64,000 nt of DNA from Dactylellina haptotyla (taxonomy: Eukaryota; Ascomycota; Orbiliomycetes; Orbiliales; Orbiliaceae), in assembly GCA_031310005.1 (NCBI GenBank), contig CM062388.1, positions 1,302,001-1,366,000 on the forward strand, in the 5' to 3' direction. Under the pieces are notes generated by a model. The model ran no database searches, was not told the DNA's origin, and saw only the letters and a list, made by a program, of their open reading frames with translations. A program made the position numbers and the translations under genes. Shown piece after piece: positions 11,000 through 26,036 of the stretch. Every line of letters begins with the position of its first letter. Positions within the stretch are counted from its first letter, which is position 1.

Positions 11000-12164
11000 G
11001 TTGGAATTACACCAATTACACAAGTACACTCTGAGTTTTATTTTTTCTCGTTTTTGGTTCTACCGCACCTAGTACTCTGCAGAATGATATATTTGCGGCT
11101 TTTTAAATTTTTTTGTTACTTTAAAAATACACCCGCTCGATGCTCATTGCCTTCCATTCCTTTGAAACTTGTGTCACCCTCCCTATAGTTCAGAATATGC
11201 CTTTTAGTTTAAAACAAGCCTATTAAAGAGAAAGTAAACTTAAACCCCTTATGTCTTTATCTTCTGCAGCATTCCGCGATGTCACGTAGCATGTAGCCGT
11301 GTGTGAACGTTGTCACAATATCCTAAAAGTAACGCCCGCTTCCCCGCCATGATCGATTACCAACGAACTGAATGATCTCATCGGAAGCCAAGGGTATCGA
11401 TTGGCTGGATTGTGCTCTGGGCGAGGTCGGCATTGCATTTGGTAGGTGTTCCCTGCACCGTTTGACTAGCTGCGCGCTACCACCGGTTAAAGTTCGGGTC
11501 CCTTCCTTTTCGTCCGAACGAGGGAGCGAGGAGAAAAAATTTTCGAGTCTAGAAGCTTTCCAAGCTAAACCAGCTCCGTCAGCGAATAGGAGAGCGCTGC
11601 TGCCCATCATGGTGCGTATAACGCAAGCCGGCCGCCGAAACGGACAGGTAGGGTAGCGGTGGGCATGTATATATGACAATTACATACATGTACATGTACC
11701 GTTCAGATGCATGCAGGCGCAGGTGCTTAAACCTCGACATCTCCGCGAGTTTCGAGCTGCCCTGATTGATTTTTTTGCTTTCTCGCACTCTCCACTTGAC
11801 TCTACCGCATTTTGTTTGAAATAAACTTACCTTTCGGGTCCCTTTGCTGTTGCTGTGCTTCCAGTCGACGGAGCTTGAGCAACCTCGGAAGCAGCGTTTT
11901 ATCGTACTGTGTGATGTTCTGAAGTTGCACAGGAAGCCTGGGTACGTATCAATCGATACCAGCCTCCGCCCGCATCGATTTCGAGCCTGTCCTCGGGGCT
12001 GCAGAGATGCTTAAATACCCCGAGGGTCTCTGTCTTCTGCTGTCCTGTTCCTATCGTCTCTCCAGGCACTAATACCAGCTCCCCGCATCGTTTAGGACGC
12101 CGCAATTCCAATCGTACTTTCTCCGAAATCCTTTCCTCCCACCCCGCTGCAATTGTGCTTTTCA
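11000..12164. promoter_or_regulatory. Intergenic region and leader of FOL2
   Basis: Holds the 3' flank of SPE2 and the promoter and leader of the GTP cyclohydrolase gene. Two upstream ATGs near the coding start open short frames: ATG-TTC-TGA at 11914-11922 and a 21-codon frame at 12006-12071. Antisense and sense frames around 11320-11680 have no domain and are not called. Confidence 0.45.
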
Positions 12165-13540
12165 ATGGCGCTCCCGTCCCACCAAGAACAATTCGTCCCC
12201 GGCGCAACGGCAGACCTCTTGCAGAATCTTACCATCAGCCCGGTGCCTCAGTCCGTCAATATGACCCAGACCGATCCCACAGTGGCTCCTCCGCCACAGC
12301 CTGACCTGCAGGTGCCTACACAGCAACAGCAGCAGCAGCAGCAGGTTAACGGTGTGCTGAACCAACCGACTCCAAAACTACCTCCACCTCCCCACCACCT
12401 CGAGATCAACCCACTGTTCCGTTCGATAGCCGCCAGCACATCTGCTTATCCGCATTTACATCCTCGCCCTCTCCATGACCCGCCGGCAGACTACAAGAAT
12501 GGGCTCGTTCCTATCAATGGCCAGAACCCCGTAGCCAGGTTTCAGTTGAATGGATCGGCGACATCAAATTCGTTGAATGCTTATGGAGCACATACACCCG
12601 CCGTTTCTCGGCCGGCGAGCCCATTCAGTCTAGCTACCCCGGTCGACTACGACGGGTTATCATGGCCCAGTATGTTATCTAGTAAACTCCTGACTTTGGT
12701 GGGGCCAATATAGGGCGTCGCTAACAACTTTTTTAACCAGGTATTGGAACAAGAGCTAGGTTGGATGAGAGTGAAGAAGAGAAAGCTGCGAGAATACAGA
12801 AACTCTCCGGGGCGTAAGTTCTACTTTTACCGACTGCCTGTACACTTCCCGAATAACCAACCGCTTCTTACTACAAATAGTGTTAAAACACTCCTTGAGT
12901 GTATTGGCGAGGATCCATCAAGAGAGGGTCTGCTAGCAACTCCAGAGCGTTATGCAAAGGCCATGCTATTCTTCACTAAAGGTTATGAGGAGAACCTTCG
13001 AGATGTTGTGAACGATGCTGTCTTTACAGAAGATCATGATGAACTTGGTACGTTTGCCGATTACTCTCTCACGCAGTTTCACGATCTCTAATTGTTATCC
13101 CTACAGTTATTGTGAAGGACATCGATATTTTCAGTCTTTGCGAGCATCATCTTGTTCCTTTCACCGGCAAGGTATGCTCCTATCTTCGCCGGCATGATGT
13201 TGAGGAAGCTTAGTTCTCTAATATTTAACAACTTCTGTAGATGCACATTGGGTATATCCCCAAAAACCAGGTCATCGGAATCTCCAAACTCGCACGTATA
13301 GCCGAGATGTTCTCCCGCAGACTGCAAGTCCAAGAACGTCTAACCAAGCAGGTCGCTCTCGCCATCTCCGAGATTCTCAAACCCCAAGGTGTCGCCGTCG
13401 TTATGGAGAGCACTCACATGTGCATGGTTATGCGAGGGGTTCAGAAATCCGGCGCTGTCACTACCACTAGCTGTATGCTTGGACGTATGAGGCAAAGTGC
13501 AAAGACGAGAGAGGAGTTTTTGACTTTGATCAGGAGATGA
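12165..13540 (+). CDS. FOL2: GTP cyclohydrolase I
   Basis: Converts GTP to 7,8-dihydroneopterin triphosphate, the first step to folate and pterins. Five exons, 12165..12669, 12741..12813, 12881..13047, 13107..13171 and 13241..13540, give 369 residues; every junction has GT/AG ends and keeps frame. The catalytic domain fills the C-terminal half: [23 protein letters not shown], then [16 protein letters not shown] with the zinc ligands Cys and His, then QERLTKQVA and [10 protein letters not shown] with the third zinc Cys. The N-terminal 170 residues are disordered, with a run of eight glutamines coded by a CAG-rich tract near 12321-12343 and a proline-rich stretch. Such N-terminal extensions are common in fungal and animal enzymes and often regulatory. 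The homodecamer should be cytosolic. Confidence 0.97.
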
Positions 13541-14308
13541 GCAACATGATTCCCTTCTCGATATATGGGATATTCGTCCTTAAAATTAAGGGATATAACC
13601 ACGAAAATCTCGAAAAGATAATATTTATACAGCAAAAGTCATTTTCATTCTGCATTTGAATCGATTTCTTTCGCGCTTCTCATGCCACTTTCAACATTGG
13701 GCGGGCTTCTCTATATTTTAATTGTTGGCTTTTTGCTCAAATTTCCTGCATTGATTTTATACGGCGGTTGGGGGAATTATGACATTCAACATATAGATAA
13801 AGAACAGAGATTTAGGAGAATCTACTACGGAACGCCCAAAGATGGCACCGTGTAGATACACCCCAGAAATATTCTCTTCAAAATTTTGTTTCTGTTTATC
13901 AGCACGATCATTTTTTTATCCTTCTTTTCGACTTATATGGGCTATTCAACATTGAACCGGTGTATTTTACTGAGGAGTTTGTTCTCTTTTTAGTTCTTTT
14001 CATACTAAGGGATAGGTAGGAGGGATGGGCATAAGGGGGTCGAGGAAGCGTTCATCACGCCTGATTTTGTTTCTTGTTGCTGCACGGCAGTTATATTATT
14101 CTTTGTAACTAGACGAGAGCCAACCCCTCAGGTTATGATCAATTTATTACTTTGCCTGCAATATCAAAACATACCAATAATCATTCTTCTGCTAGCAACT
14201 ATCTCGTATTATGACCTCCACCTATCAACCAGCAAGGTCATACTCAGCGCAATGAGTATCTAGTCGTGGTGCGCACATTATACTGTCGTGCTTCAATAAG
14301 CCGCAAAG
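13541..14308. other. Intergenic region
   Basis: 3' flank of FOL2 and upstream region of the next plus-strand gene. AT-rich with no domain-bearing frame. I see nothing further. Confidence 0.5.
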
Positions 14309-15106
14309 ATGAAGCAGGGTCAAAGCTCGGGAAGCCGGCGCGGGAAGCAAATGCAATTACCGGATTTAGCTACAGTCCTGAGGAAACTCGATGAAGATAA
14401 TTCCGATATGTCCAGTGCCCCTAGCAAGTACTTACGACGTCGGCGCCGTAAGACTAGGCTCGAAGATAGTCTGAAATCTGAACCAGAAATTGAGCTTTCA
14501 TCGTCCCAATCGCAACAGAAAGAGCCCGCCCCGACCGCCACTCCTTCAACTGCTACAGCCGCTGTTACTCGACCAGCGGTTGCCTCGTGCCCAGCCGACG
14601 ACGAACCCACACAGGCAGCAAATAAAAACTCATCTCCCAGAAATCGCAAGCCGAGAAAGAACAAAACCAAGTCGCAGCGACGCCAAAGGTGGAGAGAGAA
14701 GTTAGAAACTAAGGCTCAGAAAGAAGCAGAAAGAGGTGACCGAGCAGATACCCAAGAATCACAATATCCAAATTTAGGCCTTATTGCAAAACCCAAACCG
14801 GACACTGAACTCGCGATCATATCTTTTTTGCACCTAGAAACTGAGCCTAGACCTGAACATTTACGTCCGATCGATTCTACCACCAAAAGAAGCCATATCC
14901 CACCTCAGATATTGGCGTGGCAGGAACAATCATACGTCAGAGAACCTTGGTCAAGCGTCATAGTTGCTAGCGAAAATGATATGAGCAAAGGTAGAGATAG
15001 GCGAGGCGAGCGATGGAGGGAGACGAAAGCTCAAGTAGCTGATTTAATGGTAGGATTGGAGGAATATATGGAGGAACTAGAAAGATTCACAAATGACTGG
15101 CATTGA
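14309..15106 (+). CDS. Unknown basic, disordered protein
   Basis: A single-exon frame of 265 codons. I do not recognise it. It begins with a Gly/Ser/Arg-rich segment, then a helix-like stretch (LPDLATVLRKLDED), an arginine cluster (KYLRRRRRKTRLED, about residues 42-55), a Ser/Thr/Ala-rich linker, and a second strongly basic segment (RKPRKNKTKSQRRQRWREK, about 113-131) that could be a nuclear signal or nucleic-acid contact. The C-terminal 100 residues are less biased and contain HIPPQILAWQEQSYVREPWSS and an acidic helical end (GLEEYMEELERF). The consistent reading frame and basic clusters favour a real gene. A short intron or a different start cannot be excluded. Function unknown; nuclear location is a guess. 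Confidence 0.6.
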   Translation: MKQGQSSGSRRGKQMQLPDLATVLRKLDEDNSDMSSAPSKYLRRRRRKTRLEDSLKSEPEIELSSSQSQQKEPAPTATPSTATAAVTRPAVASCPADDEPTQAANKNSSPRNRKPRKNKTKSQRRQRWREKLETKAQKEAERGDRADTQESQYPNLGLIAKPKPDTELAIISFLHLETEPRPEHLRPIDSTTKRSHIPPQILAWQEQSYVREPWSSVIVASENDMSKGRDRRGERWRETKAQVADLMVGLEEYMEELERFTNDWH

Positions 15107-15714
15107 TTATTTTGTTTTCCGCCCTTTTTGGTCAAGAGCTTGTCAAGACAGCACTTCGAGGCGGATTGGTGTGCAGAAGCGAATATAGCCATCTAATACC
15201 CGGAGCTACATCACACGCAGTTAAAACCCAGCTGGATATTAAAGTTTTTTGAAGGTTTAGGCCGCGATAGCAAAAGTAGACCACGCGTAGAGGCCGAGAA
15301 TGCAAGGCAACTGATACATATTAGCTCCTCTACATCACTTTATTTATTATTGGAAATTGCCAATGTGAATAGATTTTCATACATCGTGAGAGGTGCAACG
15401 GCAAAGGGCATCTTTGGGGACAATATTGTGGTGAAAAGAAACAAAGCAGTTTGAATATCCGTCCGTAAAAAACTATGAAAAGAAAAGCCTGAATGTTGCT
15501 AATTCCGTATGCGACCGCTCTAAAGAAAAGAAAAGGAAAAAAAAAAGGAACAAAACATGAATACTATCCCCATTTTAACCGTGTAATCCATGCGCACGTC
15601 TAACGCAAGTAAACAAAAAATGCAGGGGTGATTAAAGACATGTAAAGCAATTGAAAAAGACGTTGAATGGAATCAGAAACGAGCAGAGATATCTAAGAAG
15701 TAAAGGAGGTCTTC
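15107..15714. other. Convergent intergenic region
   Basis: 3' flanks of the unknown plus-strand gene and the minus-strand malic enzyme. It contains an A-rich run near 15525-15550. No gene seen. Confidence 0.5.
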
Positions 15715-15722
15715 CTAATGTG

Positions 15723-18716
<2,994 letters not shown>

Positions 18717-21700
18717 TTTGACGGATGACCTGGCGTATTGGTACTATTTAAAAAAAACTGTTGAGGATTGTCTTGGACGAAAAGGCGCTGGCTATTCGGA
18801 AAGGCTTGTGAGTCGTTCTGCAAGGAGAATCTGGCGAATACCGAAGGGTTCGATTTCGAACTGTTCCGATAATCGCAAGGTACCTGCTTACCTGTGTTCT
18901 GGGTACTGTGGAGCAATGGGCAAAAAAAACCCGCGTTGAAGGTATAGAATCCTTGCAAGGGTGTTTCGGAAGACTGTGACTGGAACCTATGGGATATCAG
19001 AAGGAATAATGGCGAAAGAGAAAACTGGTCAGCTGTTGCTTTTTCCGACGTGGAATGTGATATTCCTGGCAGCAAGACCGCCGACTTTTCTGGATTGACT
19101 CCGAAAAATCTCGAAGAGAAAAAAAAGGATAGTCAATCCGTCGGGGTGGGTGGGTGAGGTTGGCCACGAACCTTGCTCGCACACTTTTGTGCCTGTGGGC
19201 TTGTGCTTTGAGATATTAAATGTTGGCGTCTTGGTTTTAGGGAAAATATCACGCTAAGAGGTGGTACATGTACTTTGGGCTGTGGCGGCGAGTCGTCAGG
19301 AATGTGCAGGAAAACGGGAGGCCAAGAGGACGGGTTTATAAAGTGGGAGATTGGCGATGGAGAGAGAGAGAAAGAGGAGAAGAGAGTGAGATTCGAGATA
19401 GAGAGCTGAAGTAAGAAAGAATCGCTACGGCGGGACTACCCCGCTCTCCGCTGGCTGGCTGGCATCGAGCTGAGCTGAGCTGAGCTGAGCTGGACGCGGG
19501 CTTCTGTTCAGACCGTCGACTGATTGACCATGTTCGTTCATGCAACTATAACACTACCACGGCCGTTGATTACGCTGGCAAACAAGCAGGATCGAAAGCA
19601 CGCAGGCTAGTTTTTCCTGCTATTTCTTTTTCGTCATCTGGGAAGCCAGGATTGGTCGCCCGCGACATTTCGAAAAACAAAACTCCACGGGCACAGCACT
19701 AGCGCTAGTCTCCCCAAAAGGGCTCTCGAGCTCTGGGCAGGCCAATGGCCTATTCCGGGCGCCCTACAGCCGATGCTGGCAAGGGATGAGCGTAGACGAG
19801 CCCAAAAGTGGATAGCGCTCGTAAATTGTTGGATGGCATATTGGGGACATTGGCCTCAGAGACCCGGTCCAATGGCTCGAGGCTCTCCCCGTGAACTTCA
19901 CCTGACCCGTCACACTTTGTCCCAAAGTTTTTATGTAACAGAATACCGAGTCTTGTTGCGATCTCGCACACCTTGCAGCGCGCACAGTTGCGGTTGATTG
20001 TGACTCGCGCACTTGGCTTTGGGCTTCGCCGTTCTGCCGACACTTTCGTCTTCATTTTGTTTTTTACATTAGTATATAATTTTTTTTATTTCATTTTTCT
20101 GGACCAAGGCAGTTCGTCTCGAGGGCTGGCAGCTCGCTCGGTTGCGAACTCACAAGTCCATTTCTCTGTGTCCACCAAATTCCGCGCGCGCCAATACCAA
20201 AAAAACCGCAAGATCGATCTTGAGATCTCTCATTCACTCATAATTTCAAACTGTACGGGCGAAATCTCTTTCGTCTGCTGACTCCGGCGACTTAATTTCT
20301 CTCTTCCTTCCGGCCCTTCTATCGTATTCGGTGTTTTATTGCGCAGAAGCCACTTTGAAACTTTAGTTTCGGCGAATCCTTGTCTCAACATCTTCAATTG
20401 TCCTTTCGCTTACATGTCACCCACGCATCGTCCCCTTGGAGATATCCCGAAAGCACGTCTGCTGCTGCAGTCCATTCCTGGTTATTCTAGAACCGGCGGG
20501 AATTTTTCCTGCAATATTATATACCAAACTTGTTAATTAAATCGAGAGAGGTGTGAAAATTTTTCATTTTACGCAAGCCAAAGTGTACGTTTCTAAGTCG
20601 CGACTGAAATATCAAATCCGAAAGCAAAAAAGAAAACGAAAACACATCTTTCATAGTATTTACATTTAACGTGGAAAATCCTGGGCATGCACAAAACTAC
20701 CGCCGACATCATGCATTCAATTGCCCGAGTTTTTCGGTTGATCGGGGAGCAAATATGCACATCGGATATCTTAACATCTCGCCCGTGCATATTCCCTCCC
20801 ACATGTTGTCTTGCATTGCCTTTCGATTTGTCATATTGATGCATCATAGGGTATTTTGAGCCAGAGTTAAAGAACCAAAGTCGTTCATTAACAACATCGT
20901 ATACTCGAGGGGATTCTGCAAGCTTGCATCAGTATTGATATTGTTGAGGGAACAGTTTCTTTCTTTCTCAAGATCTAGGAATTCAACCGTTTGCACCTTG
21001 ACTATAGCCTCAAGTTACACGTGAAGATATGAAACCGTTGAATTAATCCGCTCTTGTTACTCTCGGCCTGGTCGATAGCCCTACAATCAATTGCATGTAC
21101 GGCCAAAGAGTGTCGGAAGAACTCGGAACAATATAGACCATCTGTGGCGATGGGACAGAGATCCCTGGCGAGGTCCGCTTCAAGCAAGGTAAAAAAGCAA
21201 ACTTTGCGTTTTTAATAGCAAAAAAAAAACCCCCCCATATCAAACTAGCAATCTTAAAAGACAAATTTTTTCCCTTGGGGGCGTTTCGGAAAAATCGCGC
21301 AAGAAAATTTAGTCTCATAGTTTAGAAGCTTGGTTACTGTTTTTGCAAGGGTGGCTAGTTTCCAATGCAGAAATATGTCTGCCGACATGCACATAACGGG
21401 AAGATTACTCGAGCCATGTTGCATTTGCACTGCTTACTTCAACACGCCAAGTTTACCGAATATCGCTGAATAGCTGCTACTTCTCTAGGTAGCTAACCGA
21501 GCTTGGGCGTTTATATTACCAATTATAAGCAGATTTTAAAGTCCAAGGTAAGCTCTCAATTCTATTACCAAGGTATCTGTTTGAAAAAGTGAACATATAT
21601 ATACAAACACGGTAAAAGAAACCGCTACATCCGTAAAATGCGCCTGCTTAGAAAGTCTTGAAATAAATCTCCTCTGCTTGTAAACATCCGCTAATACAAT

Positions 21701-21971
21701 AACTTGCCCCCACCTCCAAAGAAGTACCCAACCGAGGTAAAGAAAGTAAACATTATAGAATACGAAATAAAAATCGGAAGGAGGATGATTTATAAACTTA
21801 TAAACAAACCCAGCCCGAGAAATTTCGGCCGTCAAAGAAGTAAAATGTCGCCTGCAAGCCCTGGATTGTAATTCAGGCCATTTGTCAAAACTGGAAACTC
21901 GTAAGGAAACTCGTGAAATCGTACACCGCGCAGGGATATGGAAAAGGAAAATCTCAAAAGAGTGAATGACG
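18717..21971. other. Large intergenic region upstream of malic enzyme
   Basis: About 3.3 kb between two minus-strand genes. The part nearest 18717 is the malic enzyme leader and promoter. It contains a purine tract around 19355-19415 and a (GAGCT)n pentanucleotide repeat of about five units near 19468-19492. From about 20500 to 21970 the DNA is AT-richer. A minus-strand frame at 21536-21979 (147 codons) lies just past the next gene's stop and looks like 3' flank. No gene is supported. Confidence 0.45.
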
Positions 21972-22038
21972 TCAAACACCGTTATCCTATAGATACTACA
22001 CGGGTATTAGTGGTGTTCCAGAGAAATAAGCATGTTAT

Positions 22039-25000
22039 TCAAAAGAAGAAACCAACCTCGTTTGTCCAGCCTTCCTGTTGGGATAGCTGGTCGATTATCC
22101 GCTTCTTGATGTCAGAAAGCTTGTTTCCTACACTCTGAGACCATTCCTCTTGAACGATCTTGACCTTTTCTTCCCAGTTTTTGGTCTGCCTGACCTCTTC
22201 CTCTTTCTTCTGCCTCTCAACTTGCCAAACCGCCCGTTGCTCCTCCTCTCCTGCTAGAACTCTCTCGCTATCACCTAGTGCCCATTTTGCATTCGTCCAG
22301 AGGAGCGTGATTTCGACGGAGAAATCTAAGAGCCTCATCTGAGCTTGAGCATGTTGATAGATGGAGTTACCAACGTAATCTAATTTCTTCTTTAGATATA
22401 GCAACGGAAACCTTCGGTAGTTCGGGTTGCCGTAGAGTTCATCTTCCGGAACTATCGGCTTGAAGTTAGAGAGCTCGCTGGGTATTTTATCGAGCAACCC
22501 GGTAAGGACCGGTGCTACATCCCAAAAATTCGAAACCTCGCTCTCCACACCGGTGATGACATCCTTTTCGACTTTGTCTAGGAATGATTTGGCTCTCTCA
22601 ACGGCTTCTTTATCCGCAGTAACCTTGGTTTGCTTCGCTGCATCCGCGAAAAATTCCTCCGCTTCCTTGATACCTTCTGTGTCGCCTTCGTTCAAATATG
22701 GTGCAATAGTGACTTCTTTGTATCGCTTATCTCTGTCAATGATTAGAGAATTGATCTCGCCATAAAGAATCTCTCGAGTCTCGAAGAGCGTTCTCATGAT
22801 GTTCAACTTTTCTAACAATTCGGGCCCTTCTCGAATACCGATATTTGCTTTCGCAGAAGAAGAAATATCCGTTTGGATGCTGTCCATAATGGAAGTTGCC
22901 TTGTCGATTCTGTCCATCAACTCGGTATGACTTGGAGAGACAACTTCTTCCCGGAACCTGTCAAATTCCTTCAGCAGCTCCTCTGCCTTCTTATCACCTT
23001 CCTTTCGTTCAAACTCCGCGGTAAGCCTATCCATTTCTTCGTAGGTCACTCTTCCTTCGTTAAATAGCCTTTGGATATAGTCTTGGTGGGTTGCCTTGCG
23101 GGCCCGAGCATCCGCTGCATTTTCATCCTGAATCCGAGGTACAGTTGTGGTAAAGTCGAATTTCAGTTTATGAATGACCTTCAAATCTTTCAAGTCCGCT
23201 ATAGCCTTTCTCGTCTTCTGTAGGCTTGGGTGAGAATTATCACTTGCAGGAAATTGTCGAGGGTATGGCGGTACGATCGCTAGAAGCGGTTGTATATCAA
23301 GCAACGATGCTTCTATAACTGGTGATGTTCGAACCTCGACTTTTTCTGGAGGATAGCTGAGCTCAGGCTCACTCTCTATTTTAGTATCCACTGCTGCGTT
23401 CTCAAACCAGCTAGCACGTTTGGGTTCTCTTGGTGTGCTAGGATTGGACCTCGAACGGCGGTTTTCTAAGTATTCGCCTGCGCGTGCTTTCTGTTCTTTG
23501 ATAGTCTGTCTCCGCTTCAGGGAGCTACCCGTTGGTGTTGAGCAGGTTGAAAACTCATCAATTACTCGCTTTTCATACTCTCTTCGTTCGAATTCCGCTA
23601 CTTGTTCTTCTGGTGTCATATATTGCGGATCGTCGGAGGGAAACAGAGATAGCCCAGGGCCGAGGATGCCTAGGGCGCTGTTGTACATTTCACCTCGCAT
23701 TCTAGCTTCCTCCAAAACGAAATCAACGAAAACATTAAGTCTCTTCTCGTCATTCGGGGCAGTCGCCTCCGAGAGGATCATATCAGTGTGACGCTCGATA
23801 GCTTCGTGGTAGAATGGCGGAAGATCTAAATCTTCAGGCTCATCGTCAGGAAACACTCGCGATGATGACCCAGCCTTAGACTCCCCAATCGGTGCTGAAT
23901 GCATTGGAGGAGTTATCGCCTGGGTTTTTGGTGGGTTTATATGGCTATTCATACTCGAAACCTTCTCATCTTTCTGAGACTCGGGTGAGAAAGGAGGGGT
24001 TTGGGTAGAATGGAATCTTAATTCGGTTGCTGGTGCACTTGCAGGTGCTGTTTTGTTGCTCAGCAATTCCTTCTCATTCGGCCAACCACCGGTGTATACT
24101 TTCGTCTTGGAATCGTCATTTGTTGTGTCTTCTTCCGCAATTGTCGCGAATGGAGGGATTTGCTGAGAGCTAACACGGGGTCTTCCTGGAGTTCCTGGGG
24201 TCCTGGGGGTTGTTGGAGCTGCAGCAGCTACAAATCCAGGGCTCGGCTCCACGCCACTATTTCTTTGTGATTCCCCATCTGCGGTACTATCATACTCACT
24301 TTCATCATCAGGAATCACGAATCTTACGTCTTTAGGAGTTGTAGTTCTAAGTCCTCCAGAGGCAAGATCTCCTGATGACTTTTGGGATCTCATAATTGAC
24401 TGGGGTTGGATAGTGGCAGATCCCGGGAAGACAGAGCTATGTGGTGTAGTACTAGAGTTTGGAGGAGAATTCCTACGAAACGGCAGTGTTCCGGCACTAT
24501 ATGGTGCAGAAAGTGGTGGACTCGCCATCCCTCTCTCGCTAACATCATCGGAGATACTGTCGCTACGACAAACACCCTTACCTTTATCCCGTCTTTTCCC
24601 TAATGGAGCTGGTTGTAGGATGACGGATTTGGGCGGCGGGCGACTCGGGGGCGGAGGAAGAGGGATTCCAGTTGGAATTTGACTTTGCCCTGTTGTTGGT
24701 GTTTGGCTCGGGGGCACACTGCTACTGGCAACTGGTGGTTGAACTGGAGCAGGTGGGTTCGTAATTCCATCCATAGTTTGCCTTCGTGTAACCGGACCAC
24801 TGGGGGGCGGACCACTAGGTGGGGGCGGAATCGCGGGAGGGGGTGGTGGAATAGCCATGGTAGCTCGTCTGCTTGGTGCAACTGGTTCGGCGCTAGGAGG
24901 AGGTGCTCGTCGGAGTGGCAGCGAATCTCGCTCTCTTGCGGATCCAGTTGGGGGCATGTTTTGAGAGGGCGGAGAGGTCGGTTCTAAATCATCAGGGGAC

Positions 25001-26036
25001 CTTGCTGGCGCACTCACAGGTGCAGCCGGCGTAGTAACTTGCCGCTGGGGGGCAGCAGAGGTTGTCACAAATGATTGTTGCTGTTGCGCGGGCGCAACAG
25101 AGTGTCGCTGCGGCGCATATTGCGCATTCTGCGAAGCTGCTGCTGGCACTGGGGCCGGGGGTTGTGCGATTGATGTAGGTTGATATACACCCGGTTGGCT
25201 CGTAACCCTTCGTTGGTCCTGAACGGGATATCCAGTTGGTGCAGGCACTGCCGGTGGCGGTTGTGCAGCAACAGAGGTAGTTTGGGATGGTATCTGCCTC
25301 GGGTTTGACGCATTGAGGGGTGACTGAGTATGAGGCTGGTAAGAATTACTGGGTGTGATAGGTGTGAACATATTATTCTGTACGTTGACTTTTGCAACCA
25401 ATCAAGTTAGTATATAATAGATATATTGGCACATCATATTTCATCCTTATAAGGTCGCGCAGAGATCGTACCTGGCACTTGAAGATTAGGAGGCTGCATC
25501 TGCCTATTGAAAGGGCGTTGTGGAGGCGAATATGGTGGCGGCGCTATATTTCGTTGTTAGTCGTTTCTTTCCATGATAACTATGCATAGATCCTTCCAGG
25601 CTAGATTATGCTGCCTGATATTCGCAAATATTGGATGTGGAATGCATGATATATGCGATTCCAAAGCTTATAAGGCTCCACAGCCAGCCATCAAGGCAAG
25701 TTTCTACTGACCTTCATCTCCGCTCTGCTCGAGAGCAGAGCTCCTATTGACACCACCGATTACACCTTGGAGATTCGCATACGGCACATATCCTCCTGCT
25801 CCTACGGCTGGTTGTGGGGTCATACGTCCAGGCGGCCCCACTGGATGCTGTGGTATGTAGATATTAGGATTGTATCCCGGCTGGGAAGCTACATTAACAG
25901 GAGGCGAAGGAGGCGCCTGGGGATGATATGCCGCTGGATTGTAGCCGGCAGGGTTGTATTGCATGGTCTGCCGCTGGCCAGCTTGGGGCCGCGGGACATA
26001 GCTATTTGGCGGCGGGTAATACGGTTGCGTAGACAT
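22039..26036 (-). CDS. Proline-rich coiled-coil protein of unknown function
   Basis: Three exons, 26036..25712, 25543..25472 and 25388..22039, give 1248 residues. The first 180 residues are Pro/Tyr/Gln-rich (starting MSTQPYYPPPNSYVPRP), followed by a long Pro/Ser-rich disordered region to about residue 600 with polyproline runs suited to SH3 or profilin binding. The C-terminal half is helical and charged: DLPPFYHEAIERHTDMILSE, then EEQVAEFERREYEKRVIDEF, then coiled-coil stretches through to the end. A scaffold for cytoskeleton or traffic is a guess. I do not recognise the family. The 3' end is ambiguous: read-through gives ..WTNEVGFFF-stop at 22039, but a GTTGGT donor, a CACTAATAC branch and a CTATAG acceptor could splice to a final DNGV-stop ending at 21972. 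Exon 3 uses an AAAAG acceptor to keep frame. Confidence 0.8.

Noticed and set aside
21536-21979. 147-codon minus-strand frame after the proline-rich protein gene
   Set aside because: No domain or start context; it lies in the likely 3' flank and overlaps the possible last exon.
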